A DNA stretch of 39,712 nucleotides, taken from Didymodactylos carnosus (lineage: Eukaryota > Rotifera > Eurotatoria > Philodinida > Philodinidae). The translations under genes were made by a program, and so were the position numbers. The stretch is from positions 1 through 39,712 of the forward strand of contig CAJNOQ010000870.1 in NCBI GenBank assembly GCA_905250885.1, in the 5' to 3' direction. Below, piece by piece: positions 22,148-35,300 of the stretch. The notes beneath the pieces were generated by a model. It ran no database searches. It was not told the DNA's origin and saw nothing but the letters and a program-made list of their open reading frames with translations. Within the stretch, counting starts at the first letter, position 1. The number at the start of each line of letters is the position of its first letter.

Positions 22148-23976
22148 TATTTACATAGATTATCTAATGTATCTATAATAGGCCAAAATATGCATATTAA
22201 CAATACGAAAATCTCTTAGCCAATTACGATTTATAAGTGGCCATTAAGATGCAAGAGACAAAAATGATCAAACATTAAATTGATAAATCGTACACTATGC
22301 TTAAAATAGTCCATAGATAATAATTCGTACCTCATAGTTCTTAGCCGAATACATGATACAATTGTTTAATTTTTTGTACAAAAATGTATACACTATTTAT
22401 TTAGGGTTAAGTGGAAAAATCTATTAACAATATGTCATTCTCAATAAAAACTAGTCGGCAATCACGCTAGCGAGAGTTGCAAATGCGTTGCGAAGCAGGT
22501 TCGGAGATGAAGATTTTGTTTAATAACATACAGCAGTTACATTTGCTTAGTTAGTGTTTGTAATATAATTTCCTCGGAATACAACCTCGGAGAGAGAGTG
22601 AAAATCGAAATTGATTAATTTCCTTGTTAAACAAACGTTCTACCATTAATTATGCTCTAACCTTTATCATAACCTAGAGATTTTATCATACACACTGCGC
22701 TAATTATCTATAACACAGTAAGGTGTTCGATCGCTAGTCATTGCGTTAGCTATTCGTTGAATACATATAGAGCATGGTCATAAAGTGACTCACACGATAT
22801 GTGAATACTTTGCTTTAAAAATGCTAATATAACTCAGATTCATTATCCGTTTTTTTTCGAAAGAACTACAAGTCCCAAACATTCAAAACACCTTCTTTCG
22901 AGCCTTCTAGTGAATGACTCGACTAACCACAAAGTCTCAAAATAAGACATTTACTAATTCGGTCTCACAGCTCACTGCTCCTGTTTAAAATTTTACAGTA
23001 GCCCTTCTAGTTTATGAGAAAATCGTTACAGAAAATGACAGTTTTGTAGCCTAGAAAGTAAACACGCAGTTGATGACAATAATGCGGTATGCTTCGCATC
23101 GCATTAATAAAATCGAAGAGAGAAAGAAAGATATTGCAAACAAGATAAAACAATAACAGCAACATGAATGTGTGTGTTTCACTGTTCAAGCTCACACCAC
23201 AAAAAACTTGAAAGAAATTTGTTTAAAAATATAATGTGAAAAAACATATAACTGCTCATATCTGAGATCATTTTGATTATGCAAGAGTGAGAGAGATTGA
23301 TCAAATATAAGAGAAGAAAAAAAGTAATGCAAAGCTGTTAAGTCTGATACACTTCATGCTCTAGTCCTTTTATTTTCTTAGTATTTAGTTTTCTATTTTT
23401 TGTCTTACCTCTGTTCACATATGTGTGTGCGTGATCTTTTAGTATCATACTGACTGCGGTTCACTTTTTTCATTTTTCTATTTCGTCTATTTTATTTCGT
23501 TCATCTATTGTATTTGTTTCGTCTAGTTGTGATCACTATTATTCTAAGTCTATAGACTATATTGTATTATCTTTAGCTATATCTCTGTCTATTTTTTCTT
23601 TTTTCTTGTATGTCACATGTCTTTGTTCTTTTTGCTATATATATAAGAAAGCATAAATTTTGAGATAGTTAGTTCGAGTGCATATTGAATACAGAGTTAG
23701 TAAGTCGATGGACCAGTTAATCCTTACTTCATGTTAGTCCTGCATATGTATTTTTTATCATTATTTTAAATATACTACATATATCGGATTGGCACTTTGT
23801 TTAATTTAGGTTACCGAGGGAGATTTCTTGTCTCATTTAACTAAAAACCCCGGGCTTAACGACTAGTAGAAGTCAAGGGAAAAATAAATGATGACAAAAG
23901 TCGAAAAGTAATTATACAGAATTCCCCTGTTTTAGACAATAACACCGGTGTATTTGTTTGTGATTGTTAAATAACA
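22148..23976. other. Gene-free region, possible LTR remnant at its right end
   Basis: No coding exon was recognised. From about 23340 the plus strand becomes pyrimidine-rich, followed by TATATATAAG near 23637 and a stretch ending near 23790. That is the order of a promoter-bearing LTR. The next bases (TTGGCACTTTG, 23789-23799) could be a primer-binding site. No second LTR or retroelement protein follows, so this is at most a solo or decayed LTR; a promoter for the small ORF at 23977 is an alternative. Confidence 0.3.
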
Positions 23977-24243
23977 ATGAATGCGCAGTTTTGGGCTCTT
24001 TTTGTCCTTCTTGTTGGTTATTATTATTTACATTCGACGAATGTCAACGCGTTGTTAATGGACGATAAGCATTTGGGCATGTTTCCAGTAGAATGTCATC
24101 TAAACAACAAAAAACAAAAAAATATAGCTAAAGGCAAACAACAGTTGAGATTTTACTCAAAGATTTGTACAGATGAGAAAGTGAGGATTTCCAAATTTGT
24201 CAATAGCTCTCTTTTTTGTAGCAGTATTAAAGGAAGGAATTAA
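23977..24243 (+). CDS. Small putative secreted protein (hypothetical, 88 aa or first exon)
   Basis: It begins with an N-terminal hydrophobic segment (FWALFVLLVGYYYLHSTNVNA) that looks like a signal peptide, followed by a Lys-rich polar stretch with cysteines near residues 40, 55, 80 and 82. No family is recognised. A donor-like GAAA|GTGAGG at about 24180 suggests the true protein may splice onward, but no following exon is evident before the hairpin at 24595. It may be a short secreted peptide, a gene fragment or chance. Confidence 0.3.
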   Translation: MNAQFWALFVLLVGYYYLHSTNVNALLMDDKHLGMFPVECHLNNKKQKNIAKGKQQLRFYSKICTDEKVRISKFVNSSLFCSSIKGRN

Positions 24244-25745
24244 AGGAAGGAGTAAATTAAAGAAATTATCTCTTGATTATATTCTGTTCGAGGTAAATGT
24301 TGAGTTAGGCCGATATTTCAACAGTAGTTTTAGTCTATGAAACTTATGCATACACGATAAAAAAAGAGCACTTTTTCCAAAAAACATTAGAAGTACATTT
24401 CTTGTTTCTGTATGTAGTAGTTTCTCGTTGTCAGTCGTTTCTCAGTATTAAACATATGTAATATTAGATATTGAAAATGAATATATTGATTATATTCTAA
24501 AATTGGCAAAAAGTCAATTCAAATTTATGATTTGCATACGCCATAGACAGTCGGTGTCTAAAAATCTCATATATTCAAACAAAATAAATACTTACGAGGG
24601 AACCGATTTAACTGTCAAATCGTTTTTTCAACGAGACCTACTGGATTATAGGTTATCGATTATGCTGATTTCAAATATGACCATGGCAGTTGCTTATAGG
24701 TCTCCAGACATCCGGTTTCTTGGAAAATCAGCTTTTCAGACACTCTAAAAAATACCCAAAACCTTTTTCTAATGAGACATGATTGTAGCCCGTAAATTTC
24801 TGATTAAAATGAGGTATATCCCACCTCTACACGACCTTTCCTTGCAAAGTTATAGAATTCACAAGAAAAGCGCTAAATGTTCATTGTCAGATCAAAGCTA
24901 CAGAAATAAGAAGAAATTAATTTAGGGCTTTTCGTGTAAATTCTATAACTTTGCAAGGAAAGGTCGTGTAGAGGTGGGAGATGTGTCATTTTAATCAGAA
25001 ATGTGCGGACTATAATCATGCCTCATTAGAAAAGGGTTTTGGTTATTTTTTAGAGTTTCTGAAAAACTGGTTTTCCAAAAAATCGGATGTCTGGAGACCT
25101 ATAAGCAACTGCCATGGTCATATTTGAAATCAGCATAGTTGATAACCTATAATCCAGTAGGTCTCATTGAAAAAACGATTTGACAGTTAAATCGGTTCCC
25201 TCGTCCGTGTCTAATATTATGTATTTAAGGATATTTTTGTCTAAATCTGTCGTTCTGATACTGAGAAAAGAGCTCCAAATCTTTGATAAAGTTCTTAAGA
25301 TTCTCCTAGATAAAACTGATTATGTCAAAGAAGATAGTACTCTGGGTATTTTTCGATATCAATTCAAATGGCTGTTTTTCTGAAGGGACTAATGGAAGAA
25401 AAACGTGTAGAATCGTAAAAATGACGAAAATTACTTTTGAAATAAGCGTAGAGTATAGAAACTGTTGTTGACGGATAGTCGCAGGAGGTCGAACGTTTTT
25501 TCGTAGCACAAGTCAAAGTATATGGTCAACAATACTAATAATAAGATTCAAAGAAGAGTTGATCAAATAGAAGTCGGAAAAACTGGCTTATCCGCCTCTT
25601 CCTCCCTTATCTTCCGTTCACAATGAAAATCTTTCTTAGTGTATGATATATTTCTCTACAAAATGAACTCATGAAACTAGATTTAATTTAAAAAAAAGAA
25701 AGAAATCATACCATTACTAGTTCCAGTTGATGCTGGAAAAGTTGC
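24244..25745. other. Gene-free region dominated by a long hairpin
   Basis: The hairpin at 24595-25203 takes up most of this stretch. To its right, the frame at 25180-25383 encodes an ordinary-looking helical sequence but starts inside the hairpin arm and shows no known domain. I see no supported gene. Confidence 0.4.
24595..25203. repeat. Long hairpin: 284-bp inverted arms, 41-bp loop
   Basis: Left arm 24595-24878 and right arm 24920-25203 are inverted copies with scattered mismatches. The outer ends are CGAGGGAACCGATTTAACTG and its complement. With so short a loop a transcript would fold into a long double strand. Unlike the other foldback elements here, it has almost no interior. No clear flanking target duplication was seen. 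Confidence 0.85.
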
Positions 25746-26390
25746 TCATGTTTTTAAATAATTGATGAGTAATAGAGCGCAAGTTGTCACTCCAAACCCA
25801 GTTAAATATCCAAATATATCAGTAATTGATAAATGTTTCCATTCTTTAAATAATATATTTGATATTATCAACATATATATCGTAAACAAAACATAATAAA
25901 CGGTTGTCACAATGGGAGCCTTGTTCAAATAATTCATTTGAATAATTATACATACAATAATAATAAATGCACAAAATACAGTTAACCATTGAGAATAAGT
26001 GTGAGTATCTGTTAAATATTCTTGATAACCTACTGCCAGACCTTTACAACCAGTAACAGTTATTGAACTGAGTAGTGAGCAAGTTAAAATATAAATAAGG
26101 ATATTATGTGGACCTGAACGTGACTCTGATATCCTTCTTGTTTTGTAAATATGAAATATATATGTTGTTACGCACCGATCATTCTGAAACTTATTAGAAC
26201 ACACTTGCTCTTATTCCATTAGAAAAATTTAAATTAAGAAGACCTTTTTTCTCAATGTAAGGCTACTCCCAATAAATCCACTTGATAATACTGCTAGTGA
26301 TATACCAATATAAAAACTTGAATTAAATGTTAACTCATATTTGTCTGCTGTCGATGAATAATTGTTCGTAACACTAGTCAATACACTTTA
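25746..26390 (-). pseudogene. Internally deleted NIPA-type magnesium transporter copy
   Basis: The upstream segment (26390-26241, minus) encodes the N-terminal membrane helix of the NIPA family (FYIGISLAVLSSGFIGSSLT then LRKK). It shifts frame at the A tract before GLLNL. The downstream frame (26120-25746) encodes the C-terminal part: GPHNILIYILTCSLLSSITV, CKGLAVG, IIIQMNYLNKA, YYVLFTIYMLIISNILFKEW, GYLTGF. Roughly 130 central residues (helices 2 to 5 in intact NIPA proteins) are missing, and about seven residues are lost between NYLNKA and the YYV helix. The frame stops at TGA 25746-25748, after which family-like sequence may continue out of frame. Intact NIPA proteins carry Mg2+ through about nine helices; this copy could not fold that way. 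Confidence 0.8.
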
Positions 26391-26399
26391 GCTCCATCC

Positions 26400-29354
26400 A
26401 TAAAAGATGATCACAGAACCATTGTGTCCCTCAAAATTTGGAGGAAGCAAAAAAAGTTTTGTTCGATTATTGAAGACGAATTCGATCTCGGAATTTGCTG
26501 TAGGTTTCTACAGTCTTGGATTTCATAGTAGGAGGAAATCCATCCTTATAATTATAAAATCCATCCTTATAATTTTTTTTTATTAGAGGATAAGTTTAGA
26601 ATACAAAATCTTTCATCAATGAAAGAATTCCACGAAACTAGAACGGAAGAGAATAAAAAACTACTGTTAGTTACTAAGAATTTAACCATTACCACCGTCT
26701 GTAGCTGTCTGTATGCTGTCTGTGGGTGACTGTGCGTGTCTTCATGTTTTACTATTACCCACGAATCTTTGTGATTTCATTGATTACTTTCAACTTCAAA
26801 AAATTCTATCAAACATTCGTCATTACTCCATCAATCATTGATCGATTAATTTAAATCTTGATGTTATAGATCAAAATAAAATGTGACGACATTCATCTTA
26901 AATAACATGCAAACCGTATTAATTCTACAATTTTAAAAGAATTGTACACATCAAAATGAAGTCATTTTTAGAGCAAGCGAGCACATTCTCATCAAATAGA
27001 AGAAAAAAAATACTTTTTTGGTTGACGGAAATTAAGAACTGAATTGAGAAAGAAATATAGAATAGTATAAAATTTGTTTATTGATTAAGTACTATTAACG
27101 TTCTCACTTTAAAGAAAAGGTTGAAAAGTTGAGTCACTTTTTTTATGTGCCCTTTGATGTTGTCTGATCGAACAAAATTAATTAAGAACGAAGTGAGATG
27201 ACACTTTTACTTTTAATGTTAAATTTTAATTCCACAATGAACATTGATTATTCTTTTCAGCTGTTTATCAAATTTATCCATTTGACAAGTTGCACATTGC
27301 ACTTCTGTTTAGAAAGTAGGCAGTAACAGATGGGCCAGAAATAATGACACACTTTTGTTCTCTTTTCGCCCGAGCACAACCGACGTTCGAAGATTCCATT
27401 CTAAACTCATTCGATAGAGAATTTTCTGCTGTACAAAATCCACCATCATTACATATTATTTCATTATTTTAAAGAATAGTGCAGAGTAGGAATAGGTAAG
27501 AAGAATAACTGCGATTTCCTATCAAAATTTTGGTGACTTTTCGTTTTTGTGTAACTTTTCGAGAAATAATGTGGTAACTGAGAGAAGGTGGTATAAAAAT
27601 GTTCAGCGGATTGAGCGCGCTATCATTCATACTACGCTGCTTATTAGTTTGGCCACCCAAATTGTGAAGCTTTCAGTGCACAAGTTAATCTATACTTTCG
27701 GGTAACGTGAGATTTTGAAAAAAGCAGGAAAAGGACTAGCCAAACAACGCCGTGAAAGTGTGCGTTATAGGATTTTGAAGAGCACAAAATTTTCTATCTT
27801 CTGAAGTCAGAATGAAGTCTTGGAACTATACGGAGTATAAATAAAAATAGATACATGAATAACCCCATCATTTCAGGATCATCCATTTTTAGTGGCAAAA
27901 TGTGGGGAAAATTTTTTTTTCTCATTGCGGATTAATTAAATGAAGACGAATTCTTTATACAAAGTACCTGTGATGAATAGCTAACAGAAGCGTTGTTAAA
28001 TAAACAATTAGGTCAAGTACAAAAATAATTATAATCTGTTCCTTCCGTCGCAGTTATTCTTCTTACCTGTTCCTATTCTGCACTATTCTTTAAAATAATG
28101 AAATAATATGTAATGAAAGGTGACGGATTTTGTAGAGCAAAAAATTCTCTATCGAATGAGTTTAGAATGGAATCTTCGAACGTCGGTTGTGCTCGGAAGA
28201 AAAGAGAACAAAAGTGTGTCATTATTTCTGATCCGCCCGTTATACAGAACTACAGACTGCACAATATTGAAACGAAGTAGTTCTGTACTCCCTAAGAAAT
28301 ATTGTCTGATTTATGAAATAAAATACCCAATCGCTCAGTCATTCATTTTATTCAACTGTTTTTACTTCTTTTCTCTTGTTTATTTTATCTTTCTTGTGTT
28401 TATTTTTCTAAAGATCACCTATTTTTTCAATCAAAAATTCTGAAAATTAACCACCAACAGTTAAATCGTTGACACAAATTATTAAGCCATAGTTGAATCA
28501 AAAAAGTAGACCTCATCTATTTCACTACTGTTTTATTAGTCTTCAAATGAAAGCGAAACTTCTCGTTTCTATAATAATAATAGCTTGAATACATAAAACA
28601 AAAATAAAATCTAGAACATGTCTAGTAAAAATTCAAAACAATTTTCCATACATTATTATCATATACCGAGGTTTATTTTTTGAAAAGGATATAACAAGGC
28701 AGCAAAAAGATGAAGAAAAAAAAAACTAGACGAAAACTGAGATGTTAATATGCACGCACTACAAAACAGTAGAAACAAGAAAATAATTGTCAAATAGAAT
28801 ACGAAAGACACTTTTATGTTTGTAGTAAAAATATTTCATTAAAAAAAAAAAAATTCACCGACATGGAGAGCAGTTGTAGAAAATTTTTCTTAATTAAAGT
28901 ATAAGTTTAGCACAATATTAACGATGCTCGTGAGTTCATCAATAAATAATTAAAAACTCTCATTCTCTTCAGATATACAAATGTTTAACTAGAGTTTGGG
29001 GGCATTTAAACAAATTTTACACATCGACAACTGTGTGGTACGCATTGCAGAACATTTTTTGTTTTTTTTTTATAAGAAAAAACTGTTTGGACTACAATTG
29101 TATGTCAAATGAAAATAATTATACAGATAGTTATAGAAAAAATTGGACGCTAAAATTGATGCAATAGTTCAAAAATGTTCATAATAGTCGTCTATTTATC
29201 TTTCTTTTACTTCTCACTTTTTTTTTCGTTCATTCAGACATGCATAGCAGACGTTTTTCTATAAAATGACAGACATTTTGAGAGTCTGTACAATTCCTTC
29301 TAAACGAATTAGAGCACTTGTTTTAAATGATTGAAAAATAATAACAACAAATGA
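26400..29354. other. Gene-poor region with one foldback element and the OGT 3' end
   Basis: The foldback element at 27336-28230 is described separately. The remainder has no frame with recognisable motifs or splice structure. Bases about 28450-29354 are AT-rich and probably include the OGT 3' untranslated region. Confidence 0.4.
27336..28230. mobile_element. Foldback element, about 180-bp inverted arms
   Basis: Left arm 27336-27514 and right arm 28048-28230 are inverted copies with few mismatches; outer ends read CAGAAATAATGACAC and its complement. The loop is about 533 bp with no convincing gene. Each arm contains TTTGTAGAGC..TTCTCTATC, like the element at 6159-6932, and a related string (AGAGCACAAAATTTTCTATC) occurs in the loop near 27779. 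It is non-autonomous in appearance. Confidence 0.85.
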
Positions 29355-32300
29355 CTAGCTAACGTTGACAATATGATCTGGTGATAAATTTTTTTCATAA
29401 CGTTGCCACATTTCCCAAAAAAGTTGTTCCAAATGTTTTGTATACAATGCTGTGTCAAATAACGGAGTTGTTAATCGTCTTGACCATACTTTAGCACGTA
29501 TAGATTGTAAATAAGTACGATCTTTTCCTAAATTTACAGCAATATTTTCATATTCATCATAGGTATTTGCAACTAATTCTGGACATCCTAATGTATATAA
29601 TAATGATGCACCAACACGTGATGCTAATGTTTCAAGTGGAAGTGATATCATTGGAGTGCCTAGAAAGAAACAAACAAGAAAACTACCAATACTAAAAATT
29701 CACATTAGACATTATTTAATTACCAGCCCAAAGAACGTCCATTCCTACGAAAAAAAAGACAAAATGAAGGCACTGCTAGTAAATACTATATTACTAAAAA
29801 TATATACCTGTTGTATGTCCATTGCATAACGGAGTATCAAGACATATATCGGCTAGTTGCCCACGACGAACATGTTCTTCCTACAAAAACAACAAGCTAA
29901 TGAAGATCTTAATGCACGTAGTAAGGTGCTCATCGATTGATCGAGACATCAGTCCAATAATTAAAGAATAAATAAAGCAACTATTCTCATTTGCAAGTTC
30001 AAAAAATCAAGATGTTTAAAAGATCAAGACCCAACTCCCAACTTACTCCGTTTATTTTTCTTTATTCTTTACTTACAATTACAGTCTACATAATTAGTTC
30101 TCTTTCTTCTTCTGTACATATTATTGCTGTTGATTTGAGAAAGACATCGGAAAAACTGAGAATCAAACAAAATATTAAATTTTGTAATCGCATGATGTGT
30201 TTCATGGTAATTTTATACTCATTAAGGCAAAACAACAAGAACAAAAAATGGCTTTTTTGCACTTGTATTGCATAAGTGCACGCATGTGCCGCACATGGTC
30301 GCGCACATGTTCATTAGATCCGCCATGACCGATAACCTGTAGCAAAATATCAACAAATTATTTAACGCTCAAACAGTTTTTAAGTAAAATGCATTTAACA
30401 GAATCAAAAATATATCTTGCGTTTTTCTTAAGACTGTTTTTTAGCTTCAGGGCTTCCACCACGTACAGGAATTCTCGGTAACGATACATCAGAGGAAGTT
30501 TTTCTTTTTTTTGATTTGTAGATAACACCTATAGCAAGGAGTTGACTGAGTCCGATTTTTAAATTATGCTTCTATTTTTTATAGAAATGAGGACTTCTAA
30601 GAAAGTTTCCAAAGATTTTTCGGATTTTAAGATTCTATTAAGCACCAGAAATCAGATAATAATAAATGCAAAAAACCGGCTCGGTCAACTCCTAGGCAGA
30701 GGTGTTGGCTGCAAAACAAAAACAGCCCGAACTCTCCATCATTTACCTGGAATGGGAATTCCTGTGCGTGGTAGACGCCTATTTTTAGCCCTTGTTGGGG
30801 CGTCCTCTTACGAATAGTTGCAATTGACGCCAAAATAAATATTTCGTTACCATACTCTGACATGGTCAATATTCCCTGAAAGTTTAGTTCAGATCAGACA
30901 TACCTGGGCTGAGATAGGCTTCTGAGCCGGAGGGGGGGGGCTTAATCTCCTAAAAGCTTACGGTGTGACACTAAGGAGAATCAATTTGTTTTTATTCTTT
31001 GAATACCAAGACGTCGTTTATTTCGGAAAAAAGTAAGAGGCACAAAATTTCACATTAACAGCTTCTTTTTGCTACGTTTTATTTGTTAGCGCTGTGATAG
31101 TTAGAAACAATCAACATACTTTTGGTGCTACGTTCGAGAATATTAATTTTGATGTATCAATACCATTCAAAAGAGCGAATTTCACTATATTTTCTTCACC
31201 CGCTGCTGGAAAACGTAGCAGCCAAAGCACACTATTTGGCACTCGTCTAAGAATCTACAAACACATGACGATATGAATAAGGTAGATATAAGTATTATTA
31301 TTATTTGTGCGTACATTACACCAACAAGTCATTGTTTTTGGATCTATTTTGTATAATTGATTAAAATTACAATAAACAATAGCATCTTCTGGTAAACCAT
31401 ATTGTGTACGAGTTGTTAACAACACTGTTTGTGGCACTTCTTCTCCTGTCGCCGCACGACCACTTGTCTAAAAAAGAAAGATGTGTATTACAAAAAAATA
31501 AAAAAAAATATAGTAAATTGCTACTCATCTGTACCTGTAGTGTTGTTGTTCCATTTTGTGCTACAATACCGTTGATACTAACTTCACAATGACCTTGCGC
31601 TAATAAATGATGTACAGCAGTCGCTTGGGGTAATTCAACAATTGGTGTTATGACTTCTTTTATGTTATGATCATTTTTAGAATTTATTCCAATATCAGAA
31701 ACTTTAATAGCCAGTTTCTAGAAAGATTAAAAAGCTAAATAATAAAACAGTACGCTCACATTCTACTAAACCAGTGTATAAAGTCACAGTAGAAGAAATG
31801 AATAATATCATTCATCAAGTGTTATTCAAGTGTGTTACCTTCACATCACTTCTCTCTAATATTGGTTTTAAATCAGCTGCATTCACAATCAATCGATTAT
31901 CAGCTCCATCTGATCTTTTACTTTTATCTTCGACTATCACTTTTTCTATCATATGTACAAACATATGTTTATGATCTCCAATAAAAAAAGTATTCGGCAT
32001 ATAAGCTAATTTTTCTGTATATTGTTCACTTAAATCCATCGGTGATGTAACAGCGTCTGTTATAATATAGTCCATAAATGATGCACCACTTGTATTCGGA
32101 TATCCTAACCACATAACTTGGATGGGTGCTGGTTTTAACGCAAAAAGTTCATTTCTAGCACCTCTTGTATATCCGTTTAAATTTACCAAAATATGAATAC
32201 CATCCGAATATATACGATCAGCAGCTTGACCATTACATGTAACAGATGACAGATCAATAAAATGTTCAGCTCCACGTTGAATTTTTGCACGAAATGCAGT

Positions 32301-35300
32301 ACCATCATCTGGACTTAACGAATAACAAAATATTTCTACCTTCGTACGATCATGTAAACCAGGAATACTTTGCATGAGATGAGCTGTTGGATGATTACAA
32401 AAATCAGAACTAACATAACCTATTCGTAATCGACCAGAGCTTGATTTGAGATCTTTTGGGTATACAAAAGATTTTTTCTGCAATAGTTGAATCTAAGTAG
32501 GATAAAAAGAAGAAATATTGACAATTTACTTAAAAGCGTGTTGTATACTTACTCTTTCAAGACAAAGTACTGCGTGTCGTGCTGCTATGCCTCGTCTTTG
32601 TTCTGCAGTTAATGGATATAGCATACTGTGATGTGGATGAACGCTCGGCAATCGACTTTTATCTAACTGTTCTTGCACTATAGCAGCAATCTTCTTCAAT
32701 CTTGCATCATAATCTGTCCAGTCACAAATAATCTAAACATCAAATGTCCATAATATATAGAAAAGATAAGTTTATTCAGTGCTCTCCTACCTGTAAACAA
32801 TGTGCTAAATTACAATAAGCATCCGGGAAATCTGGTTTTAATTTCAACGCTGTTTTATATGATTTTATTGCATCTGGTATATTGCCTGTATCTTTATGGA
32901 TCGATGCCAGATTGCTGTGGGCATCGGCAAATGCAGGATTGATATGTATTGCTCGTGCATAACATTGCAGTGCACTTTGTATGTCACCAATTTCCTTCAA
33001 TGTATTGCCCATATTTGAATATGCATCAGCAAATGTTGGCTGTATACCTGCAATGAAAAAACGTACACACTCCAAATGTTGTTTTGTATTCTCTAAGTCC
33101 ACGCAAAATGATCAAGAAGAAAAGAAAATATTCTTACTGATAGCGTTTTTATAATGTTGTAATGCATCTTGAAGACGTCCTTGCTGCTGTAATACCGATG
33201 CCAAATTTGAATGAGCCGCAGCAAATTCTGGTAACACGTCAAGAGCACGTTTGTATAATAAAATAGCATCTTCAGCATGACCCTGTTCACGACGAATATT
33301 AGCCAAATTATTTAATGAATCGGCATGAGTTGGACATAAACGTAATGCTGTATTGTAACATTCTTCAGCATCAGAAACCTAAAATTAAACAGTATACATT
33401 TAGTACTTAGTCCAAATTCAATCTCTATAAAACTTTGTGATCAAATATCAGCCTAGCCTCATGTACATGCGCATTGTAAAAACTGTCCGAAATATTCGTC
33501 TAGACAACCAGTAACCATTTTATTCATTAGTTTCGACACTAAACGTGTTAAAATTCTGAAACATCAATAATAATTGCTAATGGTCTTTGACAATGCTTTT
33601 CTATTCCTTTTTGGAATTTTAAATCAAAGATATATCAGCAACAGTATAGCATATTCTGATTCAGCTACAAATCAGAGATCATCCAGGACCGGTTTATTTC
33701 GGCTCGGTCCATATCTGAACTCAAGAATTTTGACCCGATCCGGTTCGATCTGGAGAGAACTCATCAATTTTTTGGAGCGACCCGTAGAATGTATAAGGAA
33801 CGGATACATTCGGATGTATAGAACGGATGCTCAAAGGACAGTTAACTTCGTCAGCAACATTTTCAAGAGAATATACTGTCTTTTTTCCACATTCAGTGTT
33901 GTCTTGTAATATAGAATACTAACTGCAGCTGTTTTGAATTTCATAATTTTTTTTTATTGTAAATTTGACCTTGGACGGTCAGTTTCATATATAAAAACAA
34001 CTAGTACTGTCACTTGAAATGAACTTATGAATGAAGGTAACAAATGAAAATTCAGATAAAAAACTTTGGATAAACAGTCACGAAGTGTGCTGCGGAAAAA
34101 TTAACTATAAAATTCTTACAGTAGCTCATTCATCAAATAGTATTTCAGCAGTATTGTATTTCGAAGGGATCTACATTAATTTAGATTGAGCGATTTAATA
34201 TAGATTGAGCCCTAGTGTGTCTAGCGCCTAAAATCATATATTCATCTTCATAGACATGCTAATTAATTGCAAACAAACTCAATAGACTTCAATTACGTAC
34301 ATCCTTCTTGAAACATTATCATGTGGTTAACGGTAATTCAAAACTCGAGTACAATTTATTTTTCGTTGTATTATACATGGTTTGGTAGAGTTCGTCGAGC
34401 TGATTAAGAAATAGTGGCTTTGATTATTTTAAAAATTCTTTTAACAAACATCTACTCGTATTTTGAGATTTTCACCATCAAATTTCAAGTTTTTCGTAAA
34501 ACTAATGTGACATTTAGAATCAACATCAAAAACTGAGTCGAATGAAGTGTGTCTGGAAAATTTTCAATAGTTTTCATTTCTTGGTGAAAAGCTCGGTTTT
34601 TTTTTTTCGATGAAGATAATTCGAAAAACATCGATGTTGTCAAATCGAACAGTGAGGAATCTCATTCGACTCGGTTTTTGATACTGATTCCGAATGTCAC
34701 ATTAGTTTACAAAAAAGTTGAAATTTGATGGTGAAAATCTCAAAATACGAGTATATTTCTACATTTTTCGTCATTGATTTAGAAAAAACGAATTTTCTCG
34801 GTAACAGAACAAACAAAAGAAAAAGGCGCTTCATATTTTTAAAGCTCCTTTAATAGCGGTTCTAAAGAAATAAAAAAATCGGTTCCATCTCTTCAGGAAA
34901 AAAAACTAAATAGATTCGCGAAATTGTTTGTGACCTTTTTACAGGAGGAGCTAAAGACGTCCATACTGGATAGATCTTTGACTTCAACCTCGATCAGGTA
35001 TCATTCTCATACTGAGCTTTCGATGTTGAATCTGAAAAAATATTTTCGAAAAGTTAGAAGAACGAAAAAGAAGAGAATGTGAGTTTGTTTGAAACCGAAC
35101 GGATTTTTGAAATTTTATACCCTTCGAATTTTTTCAATTTTTCTTTCTTAAAGGAATTTTTAAAATAATTAAAACTACTGTTTCTTAATCAGCTCGACGA
35201 ACTCTACGCAACCATGTATAATAAAACGAAAAATAAATTTTGCTTGAATTTTGAATTAGCGGCACCTTACTTTTCCTTGTACTTTCAATGCATTCGCCAG

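Larger units (their letters stand above)
33379..35270. other. Largest OGT intron (1.9 kb) with nested foldback repeats
   Basis: Its right half is occupied by the nested foldback elements at 34334-35258. The left half (33380-34330), including the frame at 33574-33909, has no recognisable domain. Normal introns of this gene are mostly 50-100 bp, so most of this intron is probably insertion. Confidence 0.55.

Noticed and set aside
33093..33290. Overlapping minus-strand frame in OGT TPR exon
   Set aside because: The other frame ([21 protein letters not shown]) is the conserved TPR; this one is a shadow.
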